This document shows, one piece after another, positions 1 to 8,825 of a stretch of 64,000 nt of DNA. The translations under genes and the position numbers were made by a program. The first letter of the stretch is position 1. Every line of letters starts with the position of its first letter. Below the pieces are notes generated by a model. It was not told where the DNA came from, did no database searches, and saw nothing but the letters and a program-made list of their open reading frames with translations. Source of the DNA: JAWLBY01 sp041687455 (GTDB lineage Bacteria > Pseudomonadota > Gammaproteobacteria > Xanthomonadales > Xanthomonadaceae); contig JAWLBY010000012.1 of the NCBI GenBank assembly GCA_041687455.1, positions 73,706 through 137,705 on the forward strand, written 5' to 3'.

Positions 1-349
1 CGATGAAGCCGAGCATGACCAGCATGATCAGCGGGCCGATCAACAGCAGCGGGGTCAGCAGCAGCAGCAGGTTCCACCAGCCGGAGCGGTCCTGGTCGTG
101 CCAGCGCTTGGTGTTGACGGCGAGGCCGATGTAGAGCATCACGAGGCTGTACAGCCAGTACCAGGCGGGCATCGCGCCGAAGGTCTGGCCGAGCGCTTCG
201 GCCGGGTCGACGCTGGTCGGATCGATCGCCGGCTGCGGCAACATGAAATTCACCAGCAGGCCGAGCACGAACGACGCCAGCACATACAGCCACCACGCCT
301 TGCGCGTGATGCGGCCGTTGAACGAAAACAGGAAAGCCGAGAAATTCAT
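1..349 (-). CDS. DUF805 family inner-membrane protein (C-terminus outside window)
   Basis: The first 116 codons of a small membrane protein are present and the gene runs off the left edge. The N-terminus (MNFSAFLFSFNGRITRKAWW) is the classic DUF805/YhaH opening: an aromatic start, an FxGRxxRxxWW motif, then a hydrophobic segment. It is followed by a second hydrophobic helix, the conserved VNTKRWHDQDRSGWW motif and a third, leucine-rich helix. The ATG lies just after GGGGAAACGG, a plausible ribosome site. The family has no established biochemical role. The family assignment is secure; the true length is unknown. Confidence 0.85.
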   Translation of the reverse strand, partial: MNFSAFLFSFNGRITRKAWWLYVLASFVLGLLVNFMLPQPAIDPTSVDPAEALGQTFGAMPAWYWLYSLVMLYIGLAVNTKRWHDQDRSGWWNLLLLLTPLLLIGPLIMLVMLGFI

Positions 350-445
350 CCGTTTCCCCAAGGACAGGCCCCACAGCGGGACCGCCGCATGCTACTGCAA
401 GCCGGGCTCGACCGCGCAGCCCCGGTCGCTGTCGCCCGGGCTGGG

Positions 446-835
446 TCAGCGCAGCAGCGTTGCGATCCGCATGCCGGCGACCAGCAGCGCGATGCTGCCG
501 ACCAGCGACGCCAACAGATACGCGAAGCTGTTCCAGGTGCCGCCGGTTCGCTGCAGCAGATGCAGTTCGACAATCAGCGCCGACCAGGTCGTCAATGCGC
601 CGAGCACGCCGACCAGCAGGAAGCTGCGCCACAGCAGCGCCGACGGGCCACGTCCTTCGAGCCAGACCAGCAGCCAGCCGGCCAGCAGGCTGCCGAGCAG
701 ATTGACCAGCAGCGTGCCCCACGGCACGCCGTTGCCGAGATGGCGGGTCGCCCAGCCGCCGATCAGGAAGCGGCCGGCCGCACCAAGCGCGCCACCGGCC
801 ATTACCAGCCACAGTTGCTGCCACCACAGGGTCAT
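446..835 (-). CDS. crcB: Fluoride ion channel CrcB/Fluc
   Basis: This is a 129-residue, four-helix hydrophobic protein of the normal length for a Fluc/CrcB subunit. The family forms antiparallel dimers in the inner membrane that export F-. Visible signatures are the N-terminal GGALGAAGRF stretch, the GTLLVNLLGSLLAGW helix with its conserved Asn, and GVLGALTTWS, corresponding to the family GxxGGxTTFS motif. The ATG overlaps the rarA stop as ATGA, so translation is probably coupled to rarA. No fluoride riboswitch is visible upstream, which fits expression as a downstream passenger of the rarA transcript. Confidence 0.93.
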   Translation of the reverse strand: MTLWWQQLWLVMAGGALGAAGRFLIGGWATRHLGNGVPWGTLLVNLLGSLLAGWLLVWLEGRGPSALLWRSFLLVGVLGALTTWSALIVELHLLQRTGGTWNSFAYLLASLVGSIALLVAGMRIATLLR

Positions 836-2175
836 CGTTTCGTCCGCGCTTCGGCACGCTGCGCCCGCAGGCGGTCGAGCTTGTCCTTGAGTTTCAGCTC
901 GAGCCCGCGTTCGACCGGCTGATAGTAGACGCGTTCGCCGATGCTGTCGGGAAAGCAGCTCTGATCGAGCGCGACGCCGCCCTCGGTGTCGTGGTCGTAC
1001 TGGTAGTCGCGGCCGTAGCCGAGCTGCTTCATCAGCCGGGTCGGCGCATTGCGCAGGTGCAGCGGCACCGGTTCGCTGCCTTCGTTGCGGACATCGGCGC
1101 GGGCACTGTTGTAGGCAACATAGCCGGCGTTCGACTTGGCGGTCGCGGCGAGATAGAGCGTCAGTTGCGCCAGCGCCAGCTCGCCTTCCGGGCTGCCGAG
1201 CCGGTCGTAGACATCCCAGGCCTCGATCGCCATCGACTGCGCTCGCGGATCGGCGAGTCCGATATCCTCGATCGCCATCCGGGTCAGCCGTCGTGCGAGG
1301 TAGACCGGATCGCAGCCACCGTCCAGCATCCGGCACAGCCAGTACAGGGCAGCATCAGGATTCGAACTGCGGACCGATTTGTGCAGCGCGGAAATCTGGT
1401 CGTAGAACTGCTCGCCGCCCTTGTCGAAGCGACGGGTGCGATCGGCCAGCACCTGCGACAGGGACTGTTCGGTGATCGTGCCGCCCTCGCCTTCGGCCAG
1501 TTCGGCGGCGATCTCCAGCAGCGTCAACGCGCGCCGCACGTCGCCATCGGCGGCCTGCGCGATCAACCCGAGCAAGTCGCGCTCGACCCGGATGGCGCGA
1601 TCGCCGAGGCCGCGTTCGCGATCGGACAGTGCGGCCTGCAGTGCCGCGACGATGTCGTCGACCGACACCGCCTCGAGCACGTGCACGCGGCAGCGCGACA
1701 GCAGCGCGGAGTTCAGCTCGAAGCTCGGATTCTCGGTGGTCGCGCCGACGAACACGATCGTGCCGCGCTCGATGTGCGGCAGGAATGCGTCCTGCTGGAC
1801 CTTGTTGAAGCGATGCACCTCGTCGACGAACAACACCGTGCGGCGTCCGGCCGCAAAGCGCTGCTCGGCCTCGGCCAGCACCTTGCGGACCTCCGGCAGT
1901 CCCGACAGCACCGCCGAGATCGAGCGGAACTCGGCGTCGGCGTACTGCGCGATCAGCAGCGCCAGCGTCGTCTTGCCGCAACCCGGCGGCCCCCACAGGA
2001 TCATCGAATGCACGCGGCCGGATTCGATCGCACGGCGCAGTGCCGACTGCCTGGCCAGCAGCCGTCGCTGGCCGACCATGTCGTCGAGCGCGCGCGGGCG
2101 CATCCGCTCGGCGAGCGGTGGCTGGGTATCGCCGGGTTCGAACAATGCGGATTGGTCGGCAGTCACCGGCCACAT
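832..2175 (-). CDS. rarA: Replication-associated recombination protein A (AAA+ ATPase RarA/MgsA)
   Basis: This 447-residue protein has the normal family length. The AAA+ core is in the first half: Walker A GPPGCGKTTLAL near residue 65, Walker B LFVDEVHRF near residue 118, and the sensor region TTENPSFELNSALLSRC. The C-terminal MgsA tetramerisation domain follows, with GCDPVYLARRLTRMAIEDIG. RarA acts at stalled forks and displaces or exchanges ends during replication. The reading frame stays open far upstream, but that part is antisense-free only up to about 2175 and then overlaps lolA out of frame. The ATG at 2175 (MWPVTADQ) matches the family start. It overlaps crcB by 4 nt. Confidence 0.95.
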   Translation of the reverse strand: MWPVTADQSALFEPGDTQPPLAERMRPRALDDMVGQRRLLARQSALRRAIESGRVHSMILWGPPGCGKTTLALLIAQYADAEFRSISAVLSGLPEVRKVLAEAEQRFAAGRRTVLFVDEVHRFNKVQQDAFLPHIERGTIVFVGATTENPSFELNSALLSRCRVHVLEAVSVDDIVAALQAALSDRERGLGDRAIRVERDLLGLIAQAADGDVRRALTLLEIAAELAEGEGGTITEQSLSQVLADRTRRFDKGGEQFYDQISALHKSVRSSNPDAALYWLCRMLDGGCDPVYLARRLTRMAIEDIGLADPRAQSMAIEAWDVYDRLGSPEGELALAQLTLYLAATAKSNAGYVAYNSARADVRNEGSEPVPLHLRNAPTRLMKQLGYGRDYQYDHDTEGGVALDQSCFPDSIGERVYYQPVERGLELKLKDKLDRLRAQRAEARTKR

Positions 2176-2199
2176 TCTACGGAGCTTGACCCGGCAGGA

Positions 2200-2277
2200 G
2201 GGCTTCAGCCCCGACCAGCGCCGAAACGGAGCGAGGCATCGTCGAAGGCGGGGCGCGCGCGGTCGGGGCTGAAGCCC
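2200..2277. repeat. Inverted pair of CTTCAGCCCC palindromic (REP-like) repeats
   Basis: Seventeen bases at 2200-2216 (GGGCTTCAGCCCCGACC) recur as an exact reverse complement at 2261-2277. They are separated by 44 nt and lie between the lolA stop and the rarA start. The transcript could fold into a long hairpin between the two genes. The same sequence family recurs at 61513-61703, so this is a dispersed element rather than a local accident. Confidence 0.85.
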
Positions 2278-2306
2278 CCTGCAGCGGCCCTGCGCGGCTT
2301 CGACCT

Positions 2307-2978
2307 TCAGTCGAGCGGATAGACCTCCGCGCCCTCGACGTCGCCGACCATTTCGACACCCGGCGGCGGCACGAAGCGAAACGCGCCACGTTCGAACGCC
2401 GGATTGCGCTGCCAGCCGGCGAACCGGATCTCGGTGCGCTGACCGAGCGAGTCGGTCATCCGCATCTCCAGCAACTCGCGGCCGCGCAACGCGATATCGG
2501 CCACCGCGAACGCGGTTTCCTCGCCGCGCGGCGTCAGCCGTACCCATTGCAGGTCGCCGTCCGGTTCGGAGAACTCGACCTCGAACTGCCGCTCGAGCGC
2601 CCCCGGCTCGATCAGTGCAGCGAGCGGACTGGCCTGCTCCTCGTCGCTCTGGCGGCGCACGGTGACCTGTTCGAGATCGGGGTCGTAGATGAACACGCGC
2701 TCGCCGTCGGCGACGATCAACTGTGGAAACGGCGTCTGGTACTCCCAGCGGAACAGCCGCGGCACCGCGATCGCGACCAGCCCGGCGGACCGTTCGATTT
2801 CGCGACCGTCGGCATCGAGCACGCGCTGCGAGAACTCGCCGCGCAGGCCCTGCAGGTCGCGGGCGAACTCGTCGAGCAGCGTCTGCTGCTGGGCGCCTGC
2901 GCTGGTCGCGGCAAACGACAGCAACGCGGCAGCGGCCAGGCGGAACGGGTGGAACGGGTGGAACGAACGAAGGCTCAT
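2307..2978 (-). CDS. lolA: Outer-membrane lipoprotein carrier protein LolA
   Basis: A 223-residue periplasmic chaperone that takes lipoproteins from LolCDE and passes them to LolB. It has a signal peptide (residues 1-29, cleavage after TSAGA). The mature part is a LolA half-barrel with FARDLQGLRGEFSQ, RSAGLVAIAVPRLFRWEY, FIYDPDLEQVTVR and a C-terminal FRFVPPPGVEMVG, all characteristic. The signal peptide is encoded partly by a 9-bp direct repeat (GGAACGGGT in + orientation, giving FHPFHPF). It sits downstream of ftsK and nadA and upstream of rarA, the usual order in xanthomonads apart from the nadA insertion. Confidence 0.95.
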   Translation of the reverse strand: MSLRSFHPFHPFRLAAAALLSFAATSAGAQQQTLLDEFARDLQGLRGEFSQRVLDADGREIERSAGLVAIAVPRLFRWEYQTPFPQLIVADGERVFIYDPDLEQVTVRRQSDEEQASPLAALIEPGALERQFEVEFSEPDGDLQWVRLTPRGEETAFAVADIALRGRELLEMRMTDSLGQRTEIRFAGWQRNPAFERGAFRFVPPPGVEMVGDVEGAEVYPLD

Positions 2979-3090
2979 TGCGACACTCGGTGGCGGATGC
3001 GCGGACTATGCGGCAAGGTCGGGGCGGCGTGCTGAACGGCAGGTGTCGCCAGCAAGAATGGCAGCGAAGCGTCGCCGAACGGCGCTCCCG

Positions 3091-3178
3091 GCAGGAGCCG
3101 CGACCGGCAACATCGATGTTGCGTTCCGGCCATGTGGCAGGCCGCAACGTCGACGGTTACCGCTGAAGCGGCTCCTGC
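3091..3178. repeat. Inverted GCAGGAGCCGC / GCGGCTCCTGC repeat pair
   Basis: An 11-bp perfect inverted repeat (3091-3101 and 3168-3178) flanks smaller nested palindromes around CATCGATG. The right arm continues as CGCTGAAGCGGCTCCTGCAG, the same element seen at 24240-24262. It lies in the 212-bp gap between nadA and lolA, where no gene is visible. Confidence 0.75.
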
Positions 3179-3190
3179 AGGCGAGCAACG

Positions 3191-4246
3191 CTACACCCGA
3201 CAGCGTGCGCTCGCGCGCGGCTTCGCCGCAGCGAAATCGAGCATCCGCCGCAACGGGACCGCGGCGCGCTCGCCGAGCGCCGGATCGAGCTGCACTTCGG
3301 TGCCATCGCCGGTGAACGCCGCATCGAGTACCTGCAGCGCATTCATCTTCATCCACGGGCAATGCGCGCAGGAACGGCAGGTCGCGCCGTCGCCGCCGGT
3401 CGGTGCGATCAGCAAGGTCCGGTCCGGCGCCGCCTGCTGCATCTTGTGGAAGATGCCGCGGTCGGTGGCGACGATGAACTGCGGGTGCGGCAGCGTCTGC
3501 GTCGCCGCGATCAACTGCGAGGTCGAGCCGACCGCGTCGGCGAGCGCCAGTACTGCTTCAGGCGACTCCGGATGGGCCAGCACCGCGGCGTCCGGGTAGG
3601 CCTCCTTCATTGCCGCCAGTGCCTTGTGGCGAAACTCGTCGTGGACGATGCAGGCGGAGTTCCAGAGCAACATGTCGGCGCCGGTCTGCGACTGCACGTA
3701 GCGCCCGAGATGCCGGTCCGGCGCCCACAGGATCTTCTCGCCGCGCCCATGCAGCTCGGCGACCAGCTCGAGCGCGATCGACGACGTGACGACCCAATCG
3801 GCGCGCGCCTTCACCGCCGCCGACGTGTTGGCGTAGACCACCACGGTGCGATCCGGATGCTGGTCGCAGAACGCGGCAAATGCGTCGGCCGGGCAGCCGA
3901 GATCGAGCGAACAGGTCGCTTCCAGCGTCGGCATCAGCACGCGCTTGTCCGGCGACAGGATCTTCGCCGTTTCGCCCATGAAGCGGACGCCGGCCACCAT
4001 CAGCGTGCCCGCCGGGTGATTCGCGCCGAAGCGGGCCATCTCCAGCGAATCGGCGACGCAGCCGCCGGTATCCTCGGCGAGCTGCTGGATCTCGGGATCG
4101 GTGTAGTAGTGCGCGACCAGCACGGCGTCGTGTTCGACCAGCTTGCGGGTGATCGAGGCACGCAGTGCCGTGCGAGTGCTGTCGTCGAGCAGCGGCGGCG
4201 GACTCGGCAGTGGGATGTCGGACAGGTGCAGCGGAGAGGTCGGCAT
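3191..4246 (-). CDS. nadA: Quinolinate synthase NadA
   Basis: A 351-residue [4Fe-4S] enzyme that condenses iminoaspartate with dihydroxyacetone phosphate to quinolinate in de novo NAD synthesis. The long NadA type is shown by AVLVAHYYTDPEIQQLAE near residue 43, cysteine-bearing LEATCSLDLGCPAD, WNSACIVHDEF and the C-terminal GATCRSCAHCPWMKMN. These positions correspond to the cluster ligands of the family. The ATG at 4246 gives an N-terminus of typical length. No nadB or nadC is visible nearby. The gene sits between REP-like palindromes at both ends, suggesting an independent transcription unit. Confidence 0.97.
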   Translation of the reverse strand: MPTSPLHLSDIPLPSPPPLLDDSTRTALRASITRKLVEHDAVLVAHYYTDPEIQQLAEDTGGCVADSLEMARFGANHPAGTLMVAGVRFMGETAKILSPDKRVLMPTLEATCSLDLGCPADAFAAFCDQHPDRTVVVYANTSAAVKARADWVVTSSIALELVAELHGRGEKILWAPDRHLGRYVQSQTGADMLLWNSACIVHDEFRHKALAAMKEAYPDAAVLAHPESPEAVLALADAVGSTSQLIAATQTLPHPQFIVATDRGIFHKMQQAAPDRTLLIAPTGGDGATCRSCAHCPWMKMNALQVLDAAFTGDGTEVQLDPALGERAAVPLRRMLDFAAAKPRASARCRV

Positions 4247-4295
4247 CGTCGGTATCGCGTCATCGCACGGCGCCCTGATGGCTCGCCGCTGTTGA

Positions 4296-4502
4296 GCCCC
4301 TCTCCTTCCGGGAGAGGGGTTGGGGTGAGGGTCCGGCCCGGAGGGTTACGGTGGGCGGTGCCGGGGAAGGTGGTGTCTGGACGGGCGACTTGCAAGCGCG
4401 CGGCAGGAGTGGTCCTGTGCCGGGTTCCCGAACCCTCACCCCCGGCCCCTCTCCCGGGAGGAGAGGGGGCGAGTCGTCCCCTTTCCGGTCGGGAGAGGGA
4501 GC
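4296..4502. repeat. Facing CCCCTCTCCC palindromic repeats between ftsK and nadA
   Basis: Copy one (4296-4331) reads CCCCTCTCC-loop-GGGAGAGGGG followed by TTGGGGTGAGGG. Copy two (4433-4469) is the same element in reverse orientation, starting CCCTCACCCCC. A third partial copy is at 4477-4502. Together they fill almost the whole 266-bp ftsK-nadA gap, and the pairing arms could form a strong hairpin after ftsK. Confidence 0.85.
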
Positions 4503-4512
4503 AAAGCGTCGG

Positions 4513-6837
4513 CTAGCGGGGCGGCGGCGGCGCAATCACCTTGCGGTCGCCATTGTGCTCCGGCGGCGAGACGATGCCGGCCGCTTCCATCGCCTCGATC
4601 AGCCGCGCGGCGCGGTTGTAGCCGATCTTGAGCCGCCGCTGCACGCCGGAGATCGAGGCACGCCGTGACTCGGTGACGATCGCAACGGCCTGGTCGTACA
4701 ACGCATCGCCCTCGGCATCGCCGCCGCCGGCCGCCTCCGGCAGGCCGGTCGCGCCGATCACCTGACCGTCGCCGAGCATCTGCACGTCCTCGAGCACGCC
4801 GTCGTAGTACTGCGGCCCGCCGGTCGCCTGCTTCAGATAGCTGACGACCCGATGCACCTCGTCGTCGGACACGAACGCACCATGCACGCGTTCGGGCATC
4901 GCGGTTCCGGGCGGCAGGTACAGCATGTCGCCGTGGCCGAGCAGCGTCTCGGCGCCGGACTGGTCGAGAATCGTCCGCGAGTCGATCTTGCTCGATACCT
5001 GGAACGCGATCCGGGTCGGCACGTTGGCCTTGATCAGGCCGGTGATGACATCGACCGACGGCCGCTGCGTCGCCAGGATCAGATGGATGCCGGCGGCACG
5101 CGCCTTCTGCGCCAGTCGCGCGATCAGCTCCTCGACCTTCTTGCCGACGATCATCATCATGTCGGCAAATTCGTCGATGATGACGACCAGGTACGGCAGT
5201 GTTTCCAATTCGCGCGGTGCCTCGCCGAGTTCGGTGTTCGGCGTGAACAGCGGATCCATCAGCGGCTGGCCGGCGTCGGCGGCCTCCTTGACCTTGCGGT
5301 TGAAGCCGCCGAGGTTGCGCACGCCGACCACCGACATCAGCTTGTAGCGCCGTTCCATTTCGGCGACGCACCAGCGCAGGCCGTTGGCGGCCTCCTTCAT
5401 GTCGGTGACGACCGGTGCGATCAGGTGCGGGATGCCGTCGTAGACCGACAGTTCCAGCATCTTCGGGTCGATCATCAGCATCCGGACGTCGTCGGCGCTG
5501 GCCTTGTACAGCAGCGACAGCACCATCGCATTCAGCGCCACCGACTTGCCGGAACCGGTCGTGCCGGCGACCAGCAGGTGCGGCATGCGGCCGAGATCGA
5601 CCACGGTCGGCCGACCACCGATGTCCTTGCCGAGCGCGAGCGCGAGCGGGCTGGAGATCTTGTCGTATTCCTTCGAGCGCAGGATCTCCGACAGGAAGAT
5701 CATTTCCCGGTTGGCGTTCGGGATCTCCATGCCGATCACCGACTTGCCCGGGATCACGTCGACGACGCGGACCGACTTCACCGACAGGCCGCGGGCGATG
5801 TCCTTGTCGAGCGAGCTGATCTGGCTGCCCTTGATGCCCGGCGCCGGCTCCATCTCGAAGCGGGTGATGACCGGACCGGGGAACACGCCGACGACCTGCG
5901 CCTCGATCCGGAAATCCTTCAGCTTGAATTCGATCTGCCGCGACAGCGTTTCCAGCGCCTCCTCCGACCAGCCTTTCGGCTGCGGCTTCGGTTCATCGAG
6001 CAGCGACAGCGGCGGCAGCGCCCCGCCATCGACCCGTTCGACGCTGAACAACGGGATCTGCTGCTCGCGCTGCGCGCGCTCGGAACGCTCCGGTGGCGGC
6101 AGTTGCGGTTCGATCTTGACCGGCTCGCGACGGGCGCGCTTGACCGTCTCCTCGCGGCGGACCTCCTTGCGCTCCTCGACCCGGGCGCGCACGGCCCGCC
6201 ATTCGCCGATCTTCCACAGCAGCCGGCCAAGGCCGGCGCCGCCACGCAGCACCAGCCCGCCGATCCGGTCCATCAGCGCGAACCAGGACAATCCGGTGGC
6301 CAGCGTGACTGCGATCAGCAGCAGGGTCAGCAGGAACAGGCTGGCGCCCATGTGACCGAACGCGCGCGCCAGCGAATGCCCGATCCACTGCCCGAGCAGC
6401 CCGCCGCTGCCCGCCGGCAGTCCGGCGTCGAACTCGCCGAACTGCAATGTGGCAAGGCCGGCGGCCGCGAACAGGAAGCCGAGGCAGCCGATCAGTCGCA
6501 GTGCCGGCGCCAGCGCGGTCTCGGCCGGCAGTTGCCGCTGCCGCAAGGCGGTCCAGGCAATCCAGCCGAGCAGTATCGGCAGCGCATGGGCCGCGGCGCC
6601 GGCGAACGCCAGCGACAGATCGGCGAACCACGCACCGGCCATGCCGCCGAAATTCCGCACCACGCCGGTCACGCTGCCCGAATGCGACCAGCTCGGGTCG
6701 TCCGGGTGGTAGGTCAGCAGGCAGGCCAGCAGGTACAGCAGGACCGGTGCCAGCAGCAGGATCAGCACTTCGCGGCGAACCCGTTGCAGCTCGGGGCCGG
6801 CGGTGCCCTTGCGGATGTCCGATGCGGTCTTGGCCAA
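4513..6837 (-). CDS. ftsK: DNA translocase FtsK
   Basis: A septum-anchored motor that pumps chromosome dimers towards dif for XerCD resolution. The N-terminal domain has four hydrophobic helices (about residues 20-200). A short charged linker follows (compared with the very long one in E. coli). The RecA-like motor has Walker A GTTGSGKSVALN near residue 425 and Walker B YLVVIIDEFADMMM. The C-terminal gamma winged helix (SRRASISGVQRRLKIGYNRAARL) reads KOPS. The chosen start is TTG at 6837, because AAGGTAGG lies 7 nt upstream. A GTG at 6864 would add nine residues and has no ribosome site. Length is about 774 residues, usual for short-linker FtsK. Confidence 0.96.
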   Translation of the reverse strand: MAKTASDIRKGTAGPELQRVRREVLILLLAPVLLYLLACLLTYHPDDPSWSHSGSVTGVVRNFGGMAGAWFADLSLAFAGAAAHALPILLGWIAWTALRQRQLPAETALAPALRLIGCLGFLFAAAGLATLQFGEFDAGLPAGSGGLLGQWIGHSLARAFGHMGASLFLLTLLLIAVTLATGLSWFALMDRIGGLVLRGGAGLGRLLWKIGEWRAVRARVEERKEVRREETVKRARREPVKIEPQLPPPERSERAQREQQIPLFSVERVDGGALPPLSLLDEPKPQPKGWSEEALETLSRQIEFKLKDFRIEAQVVGVFPGPVITRFEMEPAPGIKGSQISSLDKDIARGLSVKSVRVVDVIPGKSVIGMEIPNANREMIFLSEILRSKEYDKISSPLALALGKDIGGRPTVVDLGRMPHLLVAGTTGSGKSVALNAMVLSLLYKASADDVRMLMIDPKMLELSVYDGIPHLIAPVVTDMKEAANGLRWCVAEMERRYKLMSVVGVRNLGGFNRKVKEAADAGQPLMDPLFTPNTELGEAPRELETLPYLVVIIDEFADMMMIVGKKVEELIARLAQKARAAGIHLILATQRPSVDVITGLIKANVPTRIAFQVSSKIDSRTILDQSGAETLLGHGDMLYLPPGTAMPERVHGAFVSDDEVHRVVSYLKQATGGPQYYDGVLEDVQMLGDGQVIGATGLPEAAGGGDAEGDALYDQAVAIVTESRRASISGVQRRLKIGYNRAARLIEAMEAAGIVSPPEHNGDRKVIAPPPPR

Positions 6838-7060
6838 AACGCAACCTACCTTGCGAGCAATCACATCAAGAATTGGTTCTTGACGGTTGATTGTAGACGA
6901 ATCCGCTTCGCGACCCGGCGGCCGGCGGCCGGCGGCCGGCGCCGCAGCTTAGCGCGCCACGCGACAGCGTGCAGCGGGCGGGGCGGTCGTTCGACCAGCG
7001 TTGGTGGCGTTCCGCGACCGGGTGATCGGCGCGGATCGGGCGGGCGCCACTCGCTGCGCT

Positions 7061-7101
7061 CGCCCCTCTCCCCAACCCCTCTCCCCCGAGGGGAGAGGGG
7101 C
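7061..7101. repeat. CCCCTCTCCC palindromic repeat, left flank of tandem array
   Basis: GCCCCTCTCCCC-AACCCCTCTCCCC-CGAG-GGGAGAGGGGC forms a hairpin of the same family as the copies at 4296, 7691, 8826 and 55550. It abuts the first unit of the tandem array directly. Confidence 0.8.
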
Positions 7102-7640
7102 TTTCGGGGCGCACTGGCGCAGTGCGTTCGCGGCGCGGTAGCGGGCCGGGTCGACCGGGGCTTCCGGGGGCGCTGGCGCAGTCGGCTTCGCGCTGTCGTT
7201 CCGCACGGACAGGGCTTTCGGGCGCACGCTGGCGCAGTCGCACGGCAGTGTCGATCGGGCCTTTCGGGGGCGCGCTGGCGCAGTCGGCTTCGCGCTGTCG
7301 TTCCGCACGGACAGGGCTTTCGGGCGCACGCTGGCGCAGTCGCACGGCAGTGTCGATCGGGGCTTTCGGGGGCGCGCTGGCGCAGTCGGCTTCGCGCTGT
7401 CGTTCCGCACGGACGGGGCTTTCGGGCGCTCGCTGGCGCAGTCGCACGGCAGTGTCGATCGGGACTTTCGGGGCGCGCTGGCGCAGTCGGCTTTGCGCTG
7501 TCGTTCCGCACGGACGGGGCTTTCGGGCGCACGCTGGTTAGTCGCACGGCAGTGTCGACCGGGGCTTTCGGGCGCACGCTGGCGCAGTCGCACAGCAGTG
7601 TCGATCGGTGCTTTCGGGGGCGCGCTCGGCAGTCGGGCCG
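7101..7640. repeat. Tandem array of ~102-bp composite repeats in the ftsK-trxB divergent spacer
   Basis: The core GCTTTCGGG..CGC..CTGGCGCAGTCG recurs with CTGGCGCAG beginning at 7114, 7173, 7229, 7275, 7331, 7377, 7433, 7478, 7534 (degenerate), and 7579, plus a decayed copy near 7624. Spacing alternates about 56 and 46 bp. The true unit is therefore about 102 bp, made of half A (ending TTCGCGCTGTCGTTCCGCAC) and half B (ending CACGGCAGTGTCGATCGG). Four nearly complete units are present. Because 102 is a multiple of three, all frames stay open by repetition. No frame resembles a known protein, so I treat it as non-coding. Confidence 0.9.
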
Positions 7641-7690
7641 CTCGCCGCGGGAGGGGCGCCTTGCTGCGCGCTTTCCGACCGCAGGCTTGG

Positions 7691-7730
7691 CTCCCCTCTC
7701 CCCTTGCGGGAGAGGGGTCGGGGGAGAGGG
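7691..7730. repeat. CCCCTCTCCC palindromic repeat, right flank of tandem array
   Basis: CTCCCCTCTCCCC-TTGC-GGGAGAGGGG followed by TCGGGGGAGAGGG, the same family as the left flank. It lies about 115 bp before the trxB start, so it could sit in the trxB leader. From 7731 to 7846 I see no further gene or strong promoter. Confidence 0.8.
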
Positions 7731-7846
7731 GGCGAGAGTGCCGGGGAGCGCCACCGCGCAGAAGGCGCGCACCGCCATCGCCACGCCTTGAATCCCCTCA
7801 CCCCGCCCCGCATCCTGTACGGCTTCCGCTCCTGCCTCGAACAACC

Positions 7847-8797
7847 ATGACCACCAAGCACTGCCGTCTGCTGATCCTCGGTTCCGGCCCGGCCGGCTAC
7901 ACCGCCGCCGTCTATGCCGCCCGCGCCAACCTGAAGCCGGTGCTGGTGACCGGGCTGCAGCAGGGCGGCCAGTTGATGACCACCACCGAGGTCGACAACT
8001 GGCCCGGCGATGCGCACGGTCTGATGGGCCCGGATCTGATGGCGCGGATGCAGGCGCACGCCGAGCGCTTCGAGACCGAGATCGTGTTCGACCACATCCA
8101 TACCGCCGAGCTGTCGCAACGGCCGTTCCGGCTCAAGGGCGACAATGGCGAATACACCGCCGACGCGCTGATCATCGCGACCGGCGCGACCGCGAAGTAT
8201 CTCGGCCTCGAGTCCGAGCGCGAGTTCATGGGTCGCGGCGTGTCGGCCTGCGCCACCTGCGACGGCTTCTTCTTCCGCGAGCAGGACGTCGCCGTGATCG
8301 GCGGCGGCAACACCGCGGTCGAGGAAGCGCTGTACCTGTCGAACATCGCCCGCAAGGTCTACGTCGTGCATCGCCGCGACCGGCTGCGCTCGGAAAAGAT
8401 CCTGCAGGACAAGCTGCTCGCCCGCGCCCAGGAAGGCAAGGTCGAGCTGATCTGGAACCACGTCGTCGAGCAGGTGCTCGGCGACGACAGCGGCGTCACC
8501 GGCATGCGGATCCGCAGTGTCGACGACGGCAGCGAGCGCACTGTCGATCTGCAGGGCTTCTTCGTCGCGATCGGCCACACGCCGAACACCAGCCTGTTCG
8601 AGGGCCAGCTCGCGATGCGCAACGGCTACATCACGATCCGCAGCGGCCTCGACGGCAATGCGACGATGACCTCGGTGCCGGGCGTGTTCGCGGCCGGCGA
8701 CGTCGCCGACCAGGTTTATCGGCAGGCGATCACGTCGGCCGGATTCGGCTGCATGGCCGCGCTCGACGCCGAGAAGTTCCTCGAGGGCGAGCACTGA
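7847..8797 (+). CDS. trxB: Thioredoxin-disulfide reductase
   Basis: A 316-residue low-molecular-weight flavoenzyme that reduces thioredoxin with NADPH. It shows the FAD-binding LILGSGPAGYTAAVYAARA at the N-terminus and the redox-active CATC in SACATCDGFFF near residue 136. The NADPH fold is AVIGGGNTAVEEALYL, and the closing FAD motif is GVFAAGDVADQVYRQAITSAGFGCMAA. The ATG at 7847 is preceded by weak purine content only. It is followed by a COG3146 gene, aat and infA, a familiar order in xanthomonads. Confidence 0.97.
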   Translation: MTTKHCRLLILGSGPAGYTAAVYAARANLKPVLVTGLQQGGQLMTTTEVDNWPGDAHGLMGPDLMARMQAHAERFETEIVFDHIHTAELSQRPFRLKGDNGEYTADALIIATGATAKYLGLESEREFMGRGVSACATCDGFFFREQDVAVIGGGNTAVEEALYLSNIARKVYVVHRRDRLRSEKILQDKLLARAQEGKVELIWNHVVEQVLGDDSGVTGMRIRSVDDGSERTVDLQGFFVAIGHTPNTSLFEGQLAMRNGYITIRSGLDGNATMTSVPGVFAAGDVADQVYRQAITSAGFGCMAALDAEKFLEGEH

Positions 8798-8825
8798 GGC
8801 CGCCCCTTCGATCCGAGCTGTTGAA

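Noticed and set aside
7101..7640. Repeat array as a CRISPR
   Set aside because: Repeats are joined directly, units are 46-56 bp with no unique spacers, and no cas genes are present.
4852..7791. A 979-codon open frame on the plus strand across ftsK and the repeat array
   Set aside because: It is antisense to ftsK, has low-complexity composition typical of GC-rich shadow frames, and continues through the tandem repeats only because their length is a multiple of three.
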